A DNA stretch of 64,000 nucleotides from Ostreococcus lucimarinus CCE9901 (Eukaryota > Chlorophyta > Mamiellophyceae > Mamiellales > Bathycoccaceae): positions 62,001-126,000 of the forward strand of contig NC_009369.1 in the NCBI RefSeq assembly GCF_000092065.1, written 5' to 3'. This document shows, piece by piece, positions 11,101-19,745 of the stretch. Each line of letters opens with the position of its first letter. Positions within the stretch are counted from its first letter, which is position 1. The translations under genes were made by a program, and so were the position numbers. Under the pieces are notes generated by a model. It was not told where the DNA came from. It saw only the letters and a program-made list of their open reading frames with translations, and did not search any database.

Positions 11101-11342
11101 GCGGAACCCTTGCTCCTTGGCGAGGTAGTAGTACTTATCTGCGATCGATCGCGCGCATCTCGCGCGCTCGCGGGTCAGTCTGGCGCTCGCGCGCGTCGAC
11201 GCGGCGTCGATTCGGTTTGCGGCGGCGGCGGCGGCGGCGCAACTCGCGCGCGGCTCGCGCGCGGCTCGCGCGTCGCGCGCGGCTCGCGCGCGGCGAACGA
11301 CGTCGTACCTAATCGATGCTTCCCCTTGGCGCGTTTGCCCAT
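8153..11342 (-). CDS. SPB1: Spb1/FTSJ3 rRNA 2'-O-methyltransferase, three exons
   Basis: Two long frames are joined here as one gene: exons 11342-11309, 11138-10333 and 10102-8153, giving 929 residues with all phases matching. Exon 1 reads [11 protein letters not shown], and the junction restores the conserved [20 protein letters not shown]. The SAM site [16 protein letters not shown] and the K-D-K-E tetrad context ([22 protein letters not shown]) are intact. Exon 3 holds the Spb1 C-terminal domain: the [17 protein letters not shown] segment, long acidic Ser/Asp/Glu tracts, and a basic Gly/Arg tail. Spb1 methylates a guanosine in the large-subunit rRNA A loop during 60S assembly in the nucleolus. 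Introns are 170 and 230 nt, GT-AG, each with an ACTGAC branch-site candidate 24-40 nt before the acceptor. Confidence 0.93.
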
Positions 11343-11490
11343 GCCTGCGACGACGCGAGGCGCGAGGCGCGGAGTGCGACGCGACGCCCGGGATACTTTG
11401 ACAAAAAGTCATGCTTCCGACAGCGTCGGACGCTCGAATGGATGGGAAAGGGCGATGCGCGAGCGATCAAAGGACATCGCGCGATTAATA

Positions 11491-12738
11491 TTAAGCGTCG
11501 ACGTTATCGGGCGTGCCCGGGGCGGGCGGGGCGTCGGGAGCGACGACGCCGAATTCTTCGGCGCGTTGCGCGACGAATCGAAGGAGGTCGTTGGCGCGCG
11601 CCTCGACGGCGACGGCGGCGTCGGCGTCGGCGAATGATTCCGGTGGGAACATCGTGGACAGTCGATTGAGCATGCGCAGGAGGTGCGTCGCGCCGTACGC
11701 CTCGCTCGGACGCGCGTAGACGGGGTTGTGCCATTCGTCCTTGTACAGCAAGGACGCGTCGAGCGCGGCGTTGAAGGACTCTTCAAAGCCTCGAACGATG
11801 GCGCGCGTGCGCGCGGCGGTGACTCGCTGCGTGGAGGTCTTCGTCCTCGCCGGATCGGCGCGATCGGCGACGAATCGGTCCAGAATGTTCGCGACGTTGA
11901 CTCGAGGGGCGACGTACGCGCGCGGATCGACGCCGCGCGAGTCTTCGTAGTCGCGAAGGAGCGCCTTGCGCAGCGCCGTCGGCACGTTGACGCGAATCGT
12001 CCTCGCGACGCGCTCTTCCTCCGTGAGCTCCGGATCCGCCGCCGAGGGCTGCGCCTTCGCCGCACCGCGCGCCTCCGCGCTCTTCCCGACCGCGCGCTTC
12101 GCGACCGCGCGCGCGGCGTCGCCGCGTCTCGCGCTCGCGCCTCTCGGCGCCGCGTTCGAGCTCGCGCGCGCCGCCGTCGCCGCCGTCGTCTTCGCCCCTC
12201 CCACTCGCCCTTCCTTCCGGTGCTTCGGCGCGATGCTCGCCTTCGCCGTCTCGGCCAAACGCCTTTCCCGCATCCTTCGCTTCGAGACGTGACTCTGTTC
12301 ATTCTTCCACAACCGCCGCCGTTCCCTCGCCTCCGCCTCCGTCTCGTTCGGCGTCGCCGCCGGCGCCTTCCTCCGCTTCCCCCCTCGCGCCTGCTCGACC
12401 GCCCCGTTCGCTCGCGCGCGTTTCCGTTTCTCCCGCGCTTCCGTCGCGTCGAGCGGTCGCAGCGCCGCCGCGTCGACCCACTCGTCGTCCCGTCTCGGGT
12501 GGTGGTACCCGCCGTACCTGACCAAGTACTCGCCTCGGCCGTCGTCTCGCGCCCGCGCGCCGACGATCGTCGCGTTCACCGCGTCGTCGCCCTCCAAACG
12601 AATCGCCTTCGCGCCGAGTTCAAATCCAGAAATCGCTTTCGACGTCGCGCGCGGCGTTCGCGCCGGTCGCGCGCGCGCGGCGACGTCCGGGACCGCGCGC
12701 GTCGCCGCGAGCGCCGCGGCCTCGGCCGCGGCGAGCAT
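11491..12738 (-). CDS. MRG-domain chromatin protein (Eaf3/MORF4L family)
   Basis: 415 residues from the ATG at 12738. An N-terminal chromo-barrel-like segment (about 45-95) contains YLVRYGGYHHPRRDDEWVD, the normal signature for binding methylated histone tails. A basic Ala/Arg-rich linker follows. The MRG domain occupies roughly residues 230-400, with VNVPTALRKALLRDYED, VNVANILDRFV, FNAALDASLLYKDE and YGATHLLRMLNRLSTMF. MRG proteins are shared subunits of NuA4-type acetyltransferase and Rpd3S-type deacetylase complexes and recognise H3K36 methylation. It is divergent from the UVRAG/Atg14-like gene with 236 bp between starts. Confidence 0.87.
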   Translation of the reverse strand: MLAAAEAAALAATRAVPDVAARARPARTPRATSKAISGFELGAKAIRLEGDDAVNATIVGARARDDGRGEYLVRYGGYHHPRRDDEWVDAAALRPLDATEAREKRKRARANGAVEQARGGKRRKAPAATPNETEAEARERRRLWKNEQSHVSKRRMRERRLAETAKASIAPKHRKEGRVGGAKTTAATAARASSNAAPRGASARRGDAARAVAKRAVGKSAEARGAAKAQPSAADPELTEEERVARTIRVNVPTALRKALLRDYEDSRGVDPRAYVAPRVNVANILDRFVADRADPARTKTSTQRVTAARTRAIVRGFEESFNAALDASLLYKDEWHNPVYARPSEAYGATHLLRMLNRLSTMFPPESFADADAAVAVEARANDLLRFVAQRAEEFGVVAPDAPPAPGTPDNVDA

Positions 12739-12974
12739 CGCGCGTCGAAAACGACGCGACGCGACGCGATGTGGAGATTTGAAATCTTTGAAATCTCGAC
12801 ACTCGAGCGCGCGCCGCGGGACGCGCGAGGCGTCGCGCGCGACGACGGACGCGCGCGCGGGCGCGCGGACGGACGACGCGCGACGCGCGACGCGCGAACG
12901 CGCGGCGCGAGCGACGCACGACGCGAATCATCGGAATCATTCATGACGGTTGGATAACGAACGACCGCGTTCGA

Positions 12975-14474
12975 ATGGCGACGACGACGACGACGCGATG
13001 CGACGACGACGACGGCGCTCGACGCGCGCGGGACGCGCGGGGGAAATTACTGGACGCGCGGGCGCGACGAGACGCCGCGCGCGAGGCGGTGCGAGAGGCG
13101 CTGACGCGACCGAGCGCGACGACGCGGTCGAACGCGGCGACGACGACGGCGCTCGAGGAGGGACGACGACGGCGCGTCGGGGACGCGCGACGCGAGATCG
13201 ACGCGCTGCGGGAGGTTTTGAAGATCGAGCGAGCGGCGCTGGAGGCGGCGCGGACGAGGATCGAGGCGATGGAGGCGACGGAGGCGGAGGCGTACGCGAC
13301 GCTTCGGGACGCCGAGCGCGCGGCGCTCGAGGTGGAGGTGCCGTGCGCCATGGCCGAGGTCGAGCACGAGTTTCGCGCGGTGAGCGCGGCGAGGGCGTTG
13401 GAGACGCGACGGGCGATGGTGAGGCTGCGAGCGCTGCTGCCGGTGAGGATCGATGAGGAACGAGGGAGCCGCGAGGCGCCGCGAGGCGTGCGCGCGTGCG
13501 AGTGGCGAGTGCCGGACGCGATCGACGATCGAGGGTTCGACGCGCACGAACTCGCGGCCGGGTTGGGGGCTTTGATGCATTTCAGCGCGCTCGCGTCGCG
13601 GTATCTCGACGCGCCGCGATTGCACAGAGGATCGCACGCGGCGTCGCAGTCGTACGTGTGGGCGCCGACGAGCGCGTGGGACGACGTCGACTCGTCGGTG
13701 TGGGAGAATAAAGGCACGGTTCACGTTCGTGATTTCGCGGGCGTGAATTCAGAGCGTTTGGAGCTATTTCTACCGCGCGCGGTCGTCGAAGGATCGTGCG
13801 ATCCCGCGTCGGTTCGCGAGAGCAGACTGCGGCTCAAGCGAGCGATTCGACTGTTGACGAGATCCGTCTCGGTCATGTGCGCGCACCAATCGCGAGAGTG
13901 CGGCGTGATCGCGCCGCCTAATTGGGGACCATTTTCTCAACTGTGTGCGCTCACTTCGGCGGTGGCGAAAGGAGAAGAGACGACGACGACGGCGCCGCAA
14001 CGCGCGCCCGCGCGGCGACAAACGCCGCCACAAATTTTGCGCACCTCCACGAACGATCGCCGCCGCGAGTCCGTGGAGAGTTTTGAATCACGAGACATGG
14101 TTCAACCCGTAACAGACGGCGCGCACCGCGGCGATGTGGTTAAACGCGCGGTGTCGTCGACAATAGCGGAAATTTCGCGAAACCATTGGTTTTCCGCTCA
14201 CGCGTCGACGCCGCGAGAATCCAACGCGATCGTCGACGACGACGAGTTGCTTTTTGAGACTTTAAACGCCGGTGATTTCTTCATCGATCACGATTCAGTG
14301 GACGATATCGGTGGCTGGGAGGCGATTCACGGCAATCGTTTGCGCCCAGCGGCGGTCGAAGACGCCGTCGCCCCAGTCTCGAACCGCGGCCTCGTCTTAC
14401 CGCCACCACCCAGCGCGGTGGACGACATAGAGCATTGGGAGCGCGCCATGCTGGTGGATAATGCTGGTGGATAA
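12975..14474 (+). CDS. UVRAG/Vps38/Atg14-like subunit of the Vps34 PI3-kinase complex (probable)
   Basis: 499 residues. The first 150 residues are an Arg/Ala/Glu-rich predicted coiled coil ending in the ALETRRAMVRLRALLPV segment, which in this family precedes the membrane-binding BARA-like part. The next region, GLGALMHFSALASRYLDAP followed by SQSYVW, and VNSERLELFLP with SRLRLKRAIRLLTRSV, follow the UVRAG/Atg14 pattern. These proteins pair with Beclin/Vps30 and direct Vps34 to autophagosomes or endosomes. The C-terminal third is low complexity and not recognisable. The homology is at motif level only, so another coiled-coil protein cannot be excluded. Confidence 0.55.
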   Translation: MATTTTTRCDDDDGARRARDARGKLLDARARRDAAREAVREALTRPSATTRSNAATTTALEEGRRRRVGDARREIDALREVLKIERAALEAARTRIEAMEATEAEAYATLRDAERAALEVEVPCAMAEVEHEFRAVSAARALETRRAMVRLRALLPVRIDEERGSREAPRGVRACEWRVPDAIDDRGFDAHELAAGLGALMHFSALASRYLDAPRLHRGSHAASQSYVWAPTSAWDDVDSSVWENKGTVHVRDFAGVNSERLELFLPRAVVEGSCDPASVRESRLRLKRAIRLLTRSVSVMCAHQSRECGVIAPPNWGPFSQLCALTSAVAKGEETTTTAPQRAPARRQTPPQILRTSTNDRRRESVESFESRDMVQPVTDGAHRGDVVKRAVSSTIAEISRNHWFSAHASTPRESNAIVDDDELLFETLNAGDFFIDHDSVDDIGGWEAIHGNRLRPAAVEDAVAPVSNRGLVLPPPPSAVDDIEHWERAMLVDNAGG

Positions 14475-14555
14475 CCAGTCAAGTTGTTGAACGGCGCGTG
14501 CGATTGTAATTCTACGATGTACACTACATTTCACTCGCGCCGAACGAAGCGTCTT

Positions 14556-15276
14556 TTACGACTTCACCAGACTCAAAATCTCCTCCACCCGCGCCCGCGT
14601 CTGCGCCAACGAGCACGACGTATCGATCACGTAATCCGCCTTCGCCCTCTTCTCCGCGTCCGGGATCTGACGCGCCGCGATCCCATTAAACTTCTCCTCC
14701 GTCATCCCGTCGCGTTTCAACACGCGCGCCCGCTGCGTCGCCTCGTCTCCCGTGCTCACCACGCACACCGCATCCACGCTCGCCTCGTACTCTTTCTCGT
14801 ACAACAACGGAATATCAAACACCACCACGTCATCGTTCGCGTGCGCCTCGACGAACGCCTCTCTCGCGCGTTCCACCAGCGGGTGCACCGCCGACTCGAG
14901 CGCGCGCATCTTCGCGTCGTCCCCGATGACGATCGCCCCGAGCTTCGCGCGGTCAATCGCCCCCGTCGCGGCGTCTAAGACGCCATCACCGAACATCTCG
15001 GCCACGACGGCGACGGCGGCGCCGTCGGGGGCGTATAAATCGTACACGACCTGCGCGCGGGACGACGAGCGGGACGGTTGGGTCAGCGCGCGGCTTCTCT
15101 CGAGTCTTCGACGCGTCGCGAAAGGGCGACGTCGACGCGAGCGCACGCGCGAAGGCTCGACGCACCGCGTCGGCGTCCATGACGGCCACACCGAGGTCGC
15201 GAAACATGGCGGCGACGGTGGACTTGCCCATGCCTATGGAGCCGGTGAGCCCGAGTCGCGTCGTCGAGCGCGACAT
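14556..15276 (-). CDS. Dephospho-CoA kinase, two exons
   Basis: 201 residues from exons 15276-15166 and 15050-14556, with a 115-nt GT-AG intron. It phosphorylates dephospho-CoA on the ribose 3' hydroxyl, the last step of coenzyme A synthesis. Exon 1 holds the P-loop GLTGSIGMGKST (about 9-20) and ends in MDADA; joining to exon 2 gives DADAVVYDLYAPD, which is the conserved acceptor-binding motif of the family, so the splice is well supported. Exon 2 shows HPLVERARE, VVVFDIPLLYE and the C-terminal REARQ-type segment NGIAARQIPD. A CTGAC branch candidate lies at 15086-15082. No transit peptide is apparent, so a cytosolic enzyme is likely. Confidence 0.94.
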
Positions 15277-15478
15277 GACGACGCGCGCGCGACTATGAGC
15301 GCGCGAGAGACGCGCGATGCGCGCGAGGGTTCGAGTTATGCGCGTCGTCGACGTCGTGGGCGCTCGCGATCGATCGGTCGAACCGACGCGCATGCGCCGA
15401 GCGAGGCGCGTTGTGGCGCGCGGCGGCGCGCGCTTCTCAAATCGACGAAATCATCACAAACTCAAAGCTCGCGCTAGT

Positions 15479-15922
15479 TTACTTCTTGGCGAAGCCGAGA
15501 CCGTTATCCTCGGCGTAACGCGCCATGAATCGCATGAATCTGTCCCAATCTCTCTCCGTCTTCATCACGTATCGCGCCTCGATGCCGCTCGGTTTACCGT
15601 TGATGAACTTCGCGTTGACGTCCACCGTGCTCATCTCTCCCTCCTCGTCGTTCAGGAACATCCCCGTGATGTCACCTTGACCGTTTTCAAACACATCCGG
15701 TTCGGCGAAGATGAAGAACGCCGTGCCGTTGGAGCCGTCCTTGCTTCGCGTGAGTTTCACTTCGGGGACCGAGGTTTCGTTTTGACCCTTGACGAACTGA
15801 ATCGACGTCGTCCCCGCGCGCGTCACCGCGCGCGACGCGCGAGTCGCGCGCGCGACGCCGCGGTTCATCGTGGACGGTCTGTGGGCGATCATCGCCCGAG
15901 AGGCGAGCGTTTGCGCGTGCAT
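15479..15922 (-). CDS. PSB28: Photosystem II assembly factor Psb28 (plastid)
   Basis: 147 residues from the ATG at 15922; a longer frame begins with TTG. A transit peptide of about 35 residues is followed by the full Psb28 domain: [47 protein letters not shown], and [20 protein letters not shown]. Psb28 binds transiently to the CP47-containing assembly intermediate of photosystem II on the stromal side and is absent from the mature complex. In many algae the gene is in the plastid genome; here it has a targeting sequence and sits among nuclear genes. The dephospho-CoA kinase start is 202 bp away. Confidence 0.96.
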   Translation of the reverse strand: MHAQTLASRAMIAHRPSTMNRGVARATRASRAVTRAGTTSIQFVKGQNETSVPEVKLTRSKDGSNGTAFFIFAEPDVFENGQGDITGMFLNDEEGEMSTVDVNAKFINGKPSGIEARYVMKTERDWDRFMRFMARYAEDNGLGFAKK

Positions 15923-16227
15923 CGCGCGGTTCGTTCGCGGCGAATGGGACAAAGTTGCGTGACGTCGACGGTCGTTTCGACGGTCGTGCGGCGCGCGCGA
16001 GCGGTCGTGCGGCGGTTTCGCGGGCCGTGTGCGCGCGCGGAAGGTCGGTCGCGAAGACTGCGCTTCGCGGGCGAGATCGGCGGTCGTGCGAGCGCGCGCG
16101 TCGATGTGCGGCGAGTGGGCGCGTTATCCAGAGGCGTCTCGGCGCGTGGCGTCGCGGCGAAGTGATATTGAAATGAATGTGCGCGTGCGCGCGAAATTGC
16201 GTGAGTCGATCGTCGTCGATGCGCTCG

Positions 16228-17601
16228 CTAGTCGTTGCGCCCGTCGACGACGCCGGCGTCGTCTCTGAAATTATCTTGAAGCTTGTCCAGACGCTTGGCC
16301 ACCTTTTCGAGCTGTCGCTGTTCCTTTTTGGTGAGCGTCGAGTTTTTATCATCCTTTGTGACGAAACCGGCGGGACGGCCCGGACCGGAGTTGACGAGAC
16401 CGCTCTCGAGCCGTCGAAGCTTCTCTTCCAGAGTCACGGCCTCGGTGGTGAAGAAGGATTCGATCCGTTTGACGTCTTTTTCGATGTCTTTTTCGATCAC
16501 CTCGGCGTCGTCGACGAGGGTGTCGAGATCCGTCGGCTTGGTGAGCTTGAGCTCGGGGGCGGGCTTGCACGAATTATCGGTGATGACGAAGTCGCTCCAC
16601 TTCACGCCCACCTTTTTGGACGCGGCTTCGAGATCGGGGATCCACTCTGGCTTGAGATCGGGCGTCGTCGCGTACACCGTGGCGCCGCCGTATCCGTCCC
16701 ACGCGTCGTTGGTACCGCGATAGTAAATGTACACCCACTCCCCTTCCTTGTACGCGGGGATGTACCAATCGTCTTGATAGTGCAACATCACGTTCCCGTT
16801 GTTGTGCAAGATGGCTTTACCGTCGGGTTCTTGGTAAAATCTCTGCACGTCGTTGCGTTCGTAGAATTGCCCATTCGGCCGGTTCACGCGCCAGTTAATC
16901 TTAATGTACATCTTCCCATCGTCTCCTTTGTCGAAAAAGTGTTCTTGGCAATCGAAGGTGTCAAAGTCCTTATTCAATCCGGCGACGATGTACCAGCGCT
17001 TTTCCTTCACCATGGTGTCGATCGTGAATCCATCCGCGAGCGCGTCGAACGGCGGCACAGGATACGTTCCGTCGTCCTTTCGCTGCGCCACGCACGACTT
17101 CTCCGTCACCGCGCACGTGTTGAACGTCCCGACCGCTTGCGAGGCGTACAAATCACCGCATCGAATCTGACAGTCCCCCTCGTCCGGCTGTCCGAAGCAT
17201 CCCTGCAGGCACACCAAATCTTCCAAACACTTTTCATCCGTCACGCACTTCGCGAGCTCCTTCCCGCAGTTTTGCAACAAACACGCCCCCGTGTCCTTCA
17301 TCTCCGCCTGCTTCGCCGCGCTCACCGCCAGCGCGCTTCCCGGCGCCACCGTCATCGCCGACGCCGCGATCGCGACGGCGGCGAGCGCGCTCGCCGCGCC
17401 TCGCGCGACGTCGCCCAGCGCCGTCGTCCCGTCGTCCCGCGCGCCGTCGTCCCGCATCGCCGCGCGCGCCCGCGAGATCGGCGTCCGCGTCACCGCGCGC
17501 GCCTTCGACCCCTTCCGCGCGCTCGCCGATCGCGCGCTCGCCGCGCGCGACCGCGAAAACATCGCGCCGTCGATCGCCCGCATCGCCGCGACCGTCGCCA
17601 T
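16228..17601 (-). CDS. VDE: Violaxanthin de-epoxidase (thylakoid lumen)
   Basis: 457 residues from the ATG at 17601 (MATVAAMRA). It removes epoxides from violaxanthin and antheraxanthin to give zeaxanthin in high light, using ascorbate at low lumen pH. A long Arg/Ala-rich transit peptide is followed by a hydrophobic Ala-rich lumen-targeting segment ending near ALAVSA. The Cys-rich domain begins GACLLQNCGKELAKCV and continues through QIRCGDLYA to KSCVAQRK. The lipocalin core includes KRWYIVAGLNKDFDTFDCQ and WRVNRPNGQF. The C-terminus is charged and rich in Glu/Lys, as in plant VDE. It is head to head with ZEP. The unprocessed frame runs further upstream, but that part overlaps the ZEP promoter. 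Confidence 0.96.
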   Translation of the reverse strand: MATVAAMRAIDGAMFSRSRAASARSASARKGSKARAVTRTPISRARAAMRDDGARDDGTTALGDVARGAASALAAVAIAASAMTVAPGSALAVSAAKQAEMKDTGACLLQNCGKELAKCVTDEKCLEDLVCLQGCFGQPDEGDCQIRCGDLYASQAVGTFNTCAVTEKSCVAQRKDDGTYPVPPFDALADGFTIDTMVKEKRWYIVAGLNKDFDTFDCQEHFFDKGDDGKMYIKINWRVNRPNGQFYERNDVQRFYQEPDGKAILHNNGNVMLHYQDDWYIPAYKEGEWVYIYYRGTNDAWDGYGGATVYATTPDLKPEWIPDLEAASKKVGVKWSDFVITDNSCKPAPELKLTKPTDLDTLVDDAEVIEKDIEKDVKRIESFFTTEAVTLEEKLRRLESGLVNSGPGRPAGFVTKDDKNSTLTKKEQRQLEKVAKRLDKLQDNFRDDAGVVDGRND

Positions 17602-17839
17602 TCGCCTCGTCCCTCGCGTCCTCGCGCCGCGTTCGACCCTTTCGGCGCGCCGACGCGCCTCGCGCGCGCGCTCGCGCGTTCCCGCGCGCGCTCGCGGCGT
17701 CTCGCGCGCTCGCGGCGCGTTTTGCGGCGCCGCGCGCGTCGCCGCGAACGGATAAGACGACCCGCGATCGCCGCACACGCGCGCGCGCCGTCGTCGCTCG
17801 CGCCGAGCGCGCGCGTCGCGACGGCTCGTCGCACGCGCC
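17602..17839. promoter_or_regulatory. Shared intergenic region between VDE and ZEP
   Basis: These 238 bp separate the divergent start codons of VDE (minus) and ZEP (plus). They are almost entirely GC-rich with runs of CGCG and no obvious TATA box. Any cis-elements controlling the two opposing xanthophyll-cycle enzymes must lie here or inside the transit-peptide codons. I could not recognise a specific light-response element. Confidence 0.6.
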
Positions 17840-19486
17840 ATGCGCTCGACCGTCGCGCCGTCGCGCGCGACCGCCGCGCGCGCGACGCCGGCGCCGTCCC
17901 CGCGCGCGGTGCGCTCGACCGCGGCGTCGCGTCCCGCGCGCGCGCCGCGCGCGATCGTCGCGCGCGCGCGACCGCGCGACCGCGCGCGAGCGCCGCGCGG
18001 ACTCGCGCGCGCGCGCGCGGTCTCGGACGACGTCGCGATCGACGCGACGAAGCCCAAGGTGCTGGTCGCCGGCGGCGGGATCGCGGGGCTCGTCGCGGCG
18101 GCGGCGTGCCGACGCAAGGGCATGGAGGTCAGGGTGTTCGAGAAGGTGAAAAAGTACGAACCGTTCGGTGGACCGATTCAGCTGCAGTGCAACGCGCAGG
18201 GAGCGCTGGATTCGATCGATCCCGCGATGGCGGAGGCGGTGACGGCGAAGGGGACGATCACGGGCGATCGCGTCAACGGGTTGCTGGACGGCGTGAGCGG
18301 GGAGTGGTTCTATCGGTTCGACACGAGAAAACCGTGCCATGATAATGGATTGCCGCTGACGCTGGTGCTGTCGAGGTTCGAACTGCTGGACATACTGTCG
18401 AACGGGGTCGGGGCGGAGAACATCGAGATGGGGACGGTGGTGGAGAGGTACGAACACAGGGGCGAAAAGGTGGTGGCGACGCTCACGGACGGACGAGAGT
18501 TCGAGGGAGACGTGCTGATCGGGGCGGATGGGATTCGGTCCAAGCTTCGGGCGCAGATGCGCGGCGCGGATCCGGAGAAGCCGCCGCTCGCGTACGCGGG
18601 CTACGCGGTGTACACGGCGGTGTGCAAGTACTCGCAGCCGCATCGAGAGCCCCAGCACACGGACCCGAACAAGGTCGGCTACCAAGTCTTCCTCGGTCCG
18701 AAGCAATACTTCGTCTCGTCGGACGTCGGGAACGGCGAACAGCAGTACTATGCCTTCTTGGAAGTGCCTCCGGGCGGGGACGACGAGTTCGCCAAGTGCG
18801 AAAAGTGGGAAAACTATCGCGAGATGCTCATGGACCGCTTCAGCGGCTGGGCGCCGGCGGTCATGGAGCGTCTCGAGTGCACGCGACCGGAAGACGTCGA
18901 GCGCCGCGACGTGAACGATATTCTCCCCGATCCTCGCTGGGTCGACGGTCGCATGGCGTTGCTCGGCGATTCCGCGCACGCGGTGCAACCGAACCTCGGC
19001 CAAGGCGGCGGCCAAGCCATCGAGAGCGCGTACGTCTTGGCGGATGAGCTTTCCAAGTGCGAGGGCGGCAAGGGCGTGCAGAACGCGTTGATGGCGTACG
19101 CGTCTCGTCGATTCTTGCGCACGGCCTCCATTCACGGCTTGTCGCGATTCTCGTCGTTGATGAATACGTTTTACCGACGACACCTCGGCGACGAACCGTA
19201 CGACTGGTACCCCGAGCCGGTCAAAAACATGTGGAACACCGTCGCCAAGGCGAAGATTCCGCACCCTGGCTCAGTGATCGGTCAAATCGCGCTCATCGGC
19301 ACCATGCCCATCATTTTAGAGTACGTCGGCGCCGGTTACGGCTTGCCCGGCGTCTTGGGCGGCGCGTCGACGGGCAACGGCAAGGATCGCGTTCCGCGCT
19401 CCCAAGTCCCGGGCATCTCCGCCCCTCTTCGAGACTTGACCGCCGAAGATTTCAAGATGCGTGGCATTCCCGGTTTCGCCAAGTGA
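17840..19486 (+). CDS. ZEP: Zeaxanthin epoxidase, plastid, without FHA domain
   Basis: 548 residues. It adds 5,6-epoxides to zeaxanthin to form antheraxanthin and violaxanthin with NADPH/ferredoxin and O2. A transit peptide covers about 1-65. The FAD Rossmann motif VLVAGGGIAGLVAAA is at about 75-90, followed by EPFGGPIQLQCNAQGAL, VLIGADGIRSKLR, and the second flavin motif GDSAHAVQPNLGQGGGQAIE. These are diagnostic of plant ZEP. The protein ends in RDLTAEDFKMRGIPGFAK and has no C-terminal FHA domain, which higher-plant ZEPs carry. The frame has a clean stop, with no sign of truncation. It shares its 5' region with VDE. Confidence 0.96.
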   Translation: MRSTVAPSRATAARATPAPSPRAVRSTAASRPARAPRAIVARARPRDRARAPRGLARARAVSDDVAIDATKPKVLVAGGGIAGLVAAAACRRKGMEVRVFEKVKKYEPFGGPIQLQCNAQGALDSIDPAMAEAVTAKGTITGDRVNGLLDGVSGEWFYRFDTRKPCHDNGLPLTLVLSRFELLDILSNGVGAENIEMGTVVERYEHRGEKVVATLTDGREFEGDVLIGADGIRSKLRAQMRGADPEKPPLAYAGYAVYTAVCKYSQPHREPQHTDPNKVGYQVFLGPKQYFVSSDVGNGEQQYYAFLEVPPGGDDEFAKCEKWENYREMLMDRFSGWAPAVMERLECTRPEDVERRDVNDILPDPRWVDGRMALLGDSAHAVQPNLGQGGGQAIESAYVLADELSKCEGGKGVQNALMAYASRRFLRTASIHGLSRFSSLMNTFYRRHLGDEPYDWYPEPVKNMWNTVAKAKIPHPGSVIGQIALIGTMPIILEYVGAGYGLPGVLGGASTGNGKDRVPRSQVPGISAPLRDLTAEDFKMRGIPGFAK

Positions 19487-19745
19487 TCGCCACGCACCGG
19501 CGCGATCGATCCATCGATTCGCCGCCGACGAAGAGCGACGCCTCGCGTCGACTCAACCCACACCACCGCCGCTGTACCATCAAACGTCACCATCTCACGT
19601 TGAAGAACGTCTGAATTCACGAACAAAGACATTTACCGTACTGAACTATTATTAATAACCACGACGACACATCGTATCGCTCGGCGCGCCGCTCGCTCGA
19701 CGCGCCGCTCGCTCGACGCGTCCGCAGAGCGCGACGCCGATCCGC

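Noticed and set aside
16177-18342. Long plus-strand frame opposite VDE (721 codons)
   Set aside because: Composition is Arg/His/Ala-rich with no domain, and the minus strand encodes a complete VDE. It is a mirror frame caused by GC-rich codon use.
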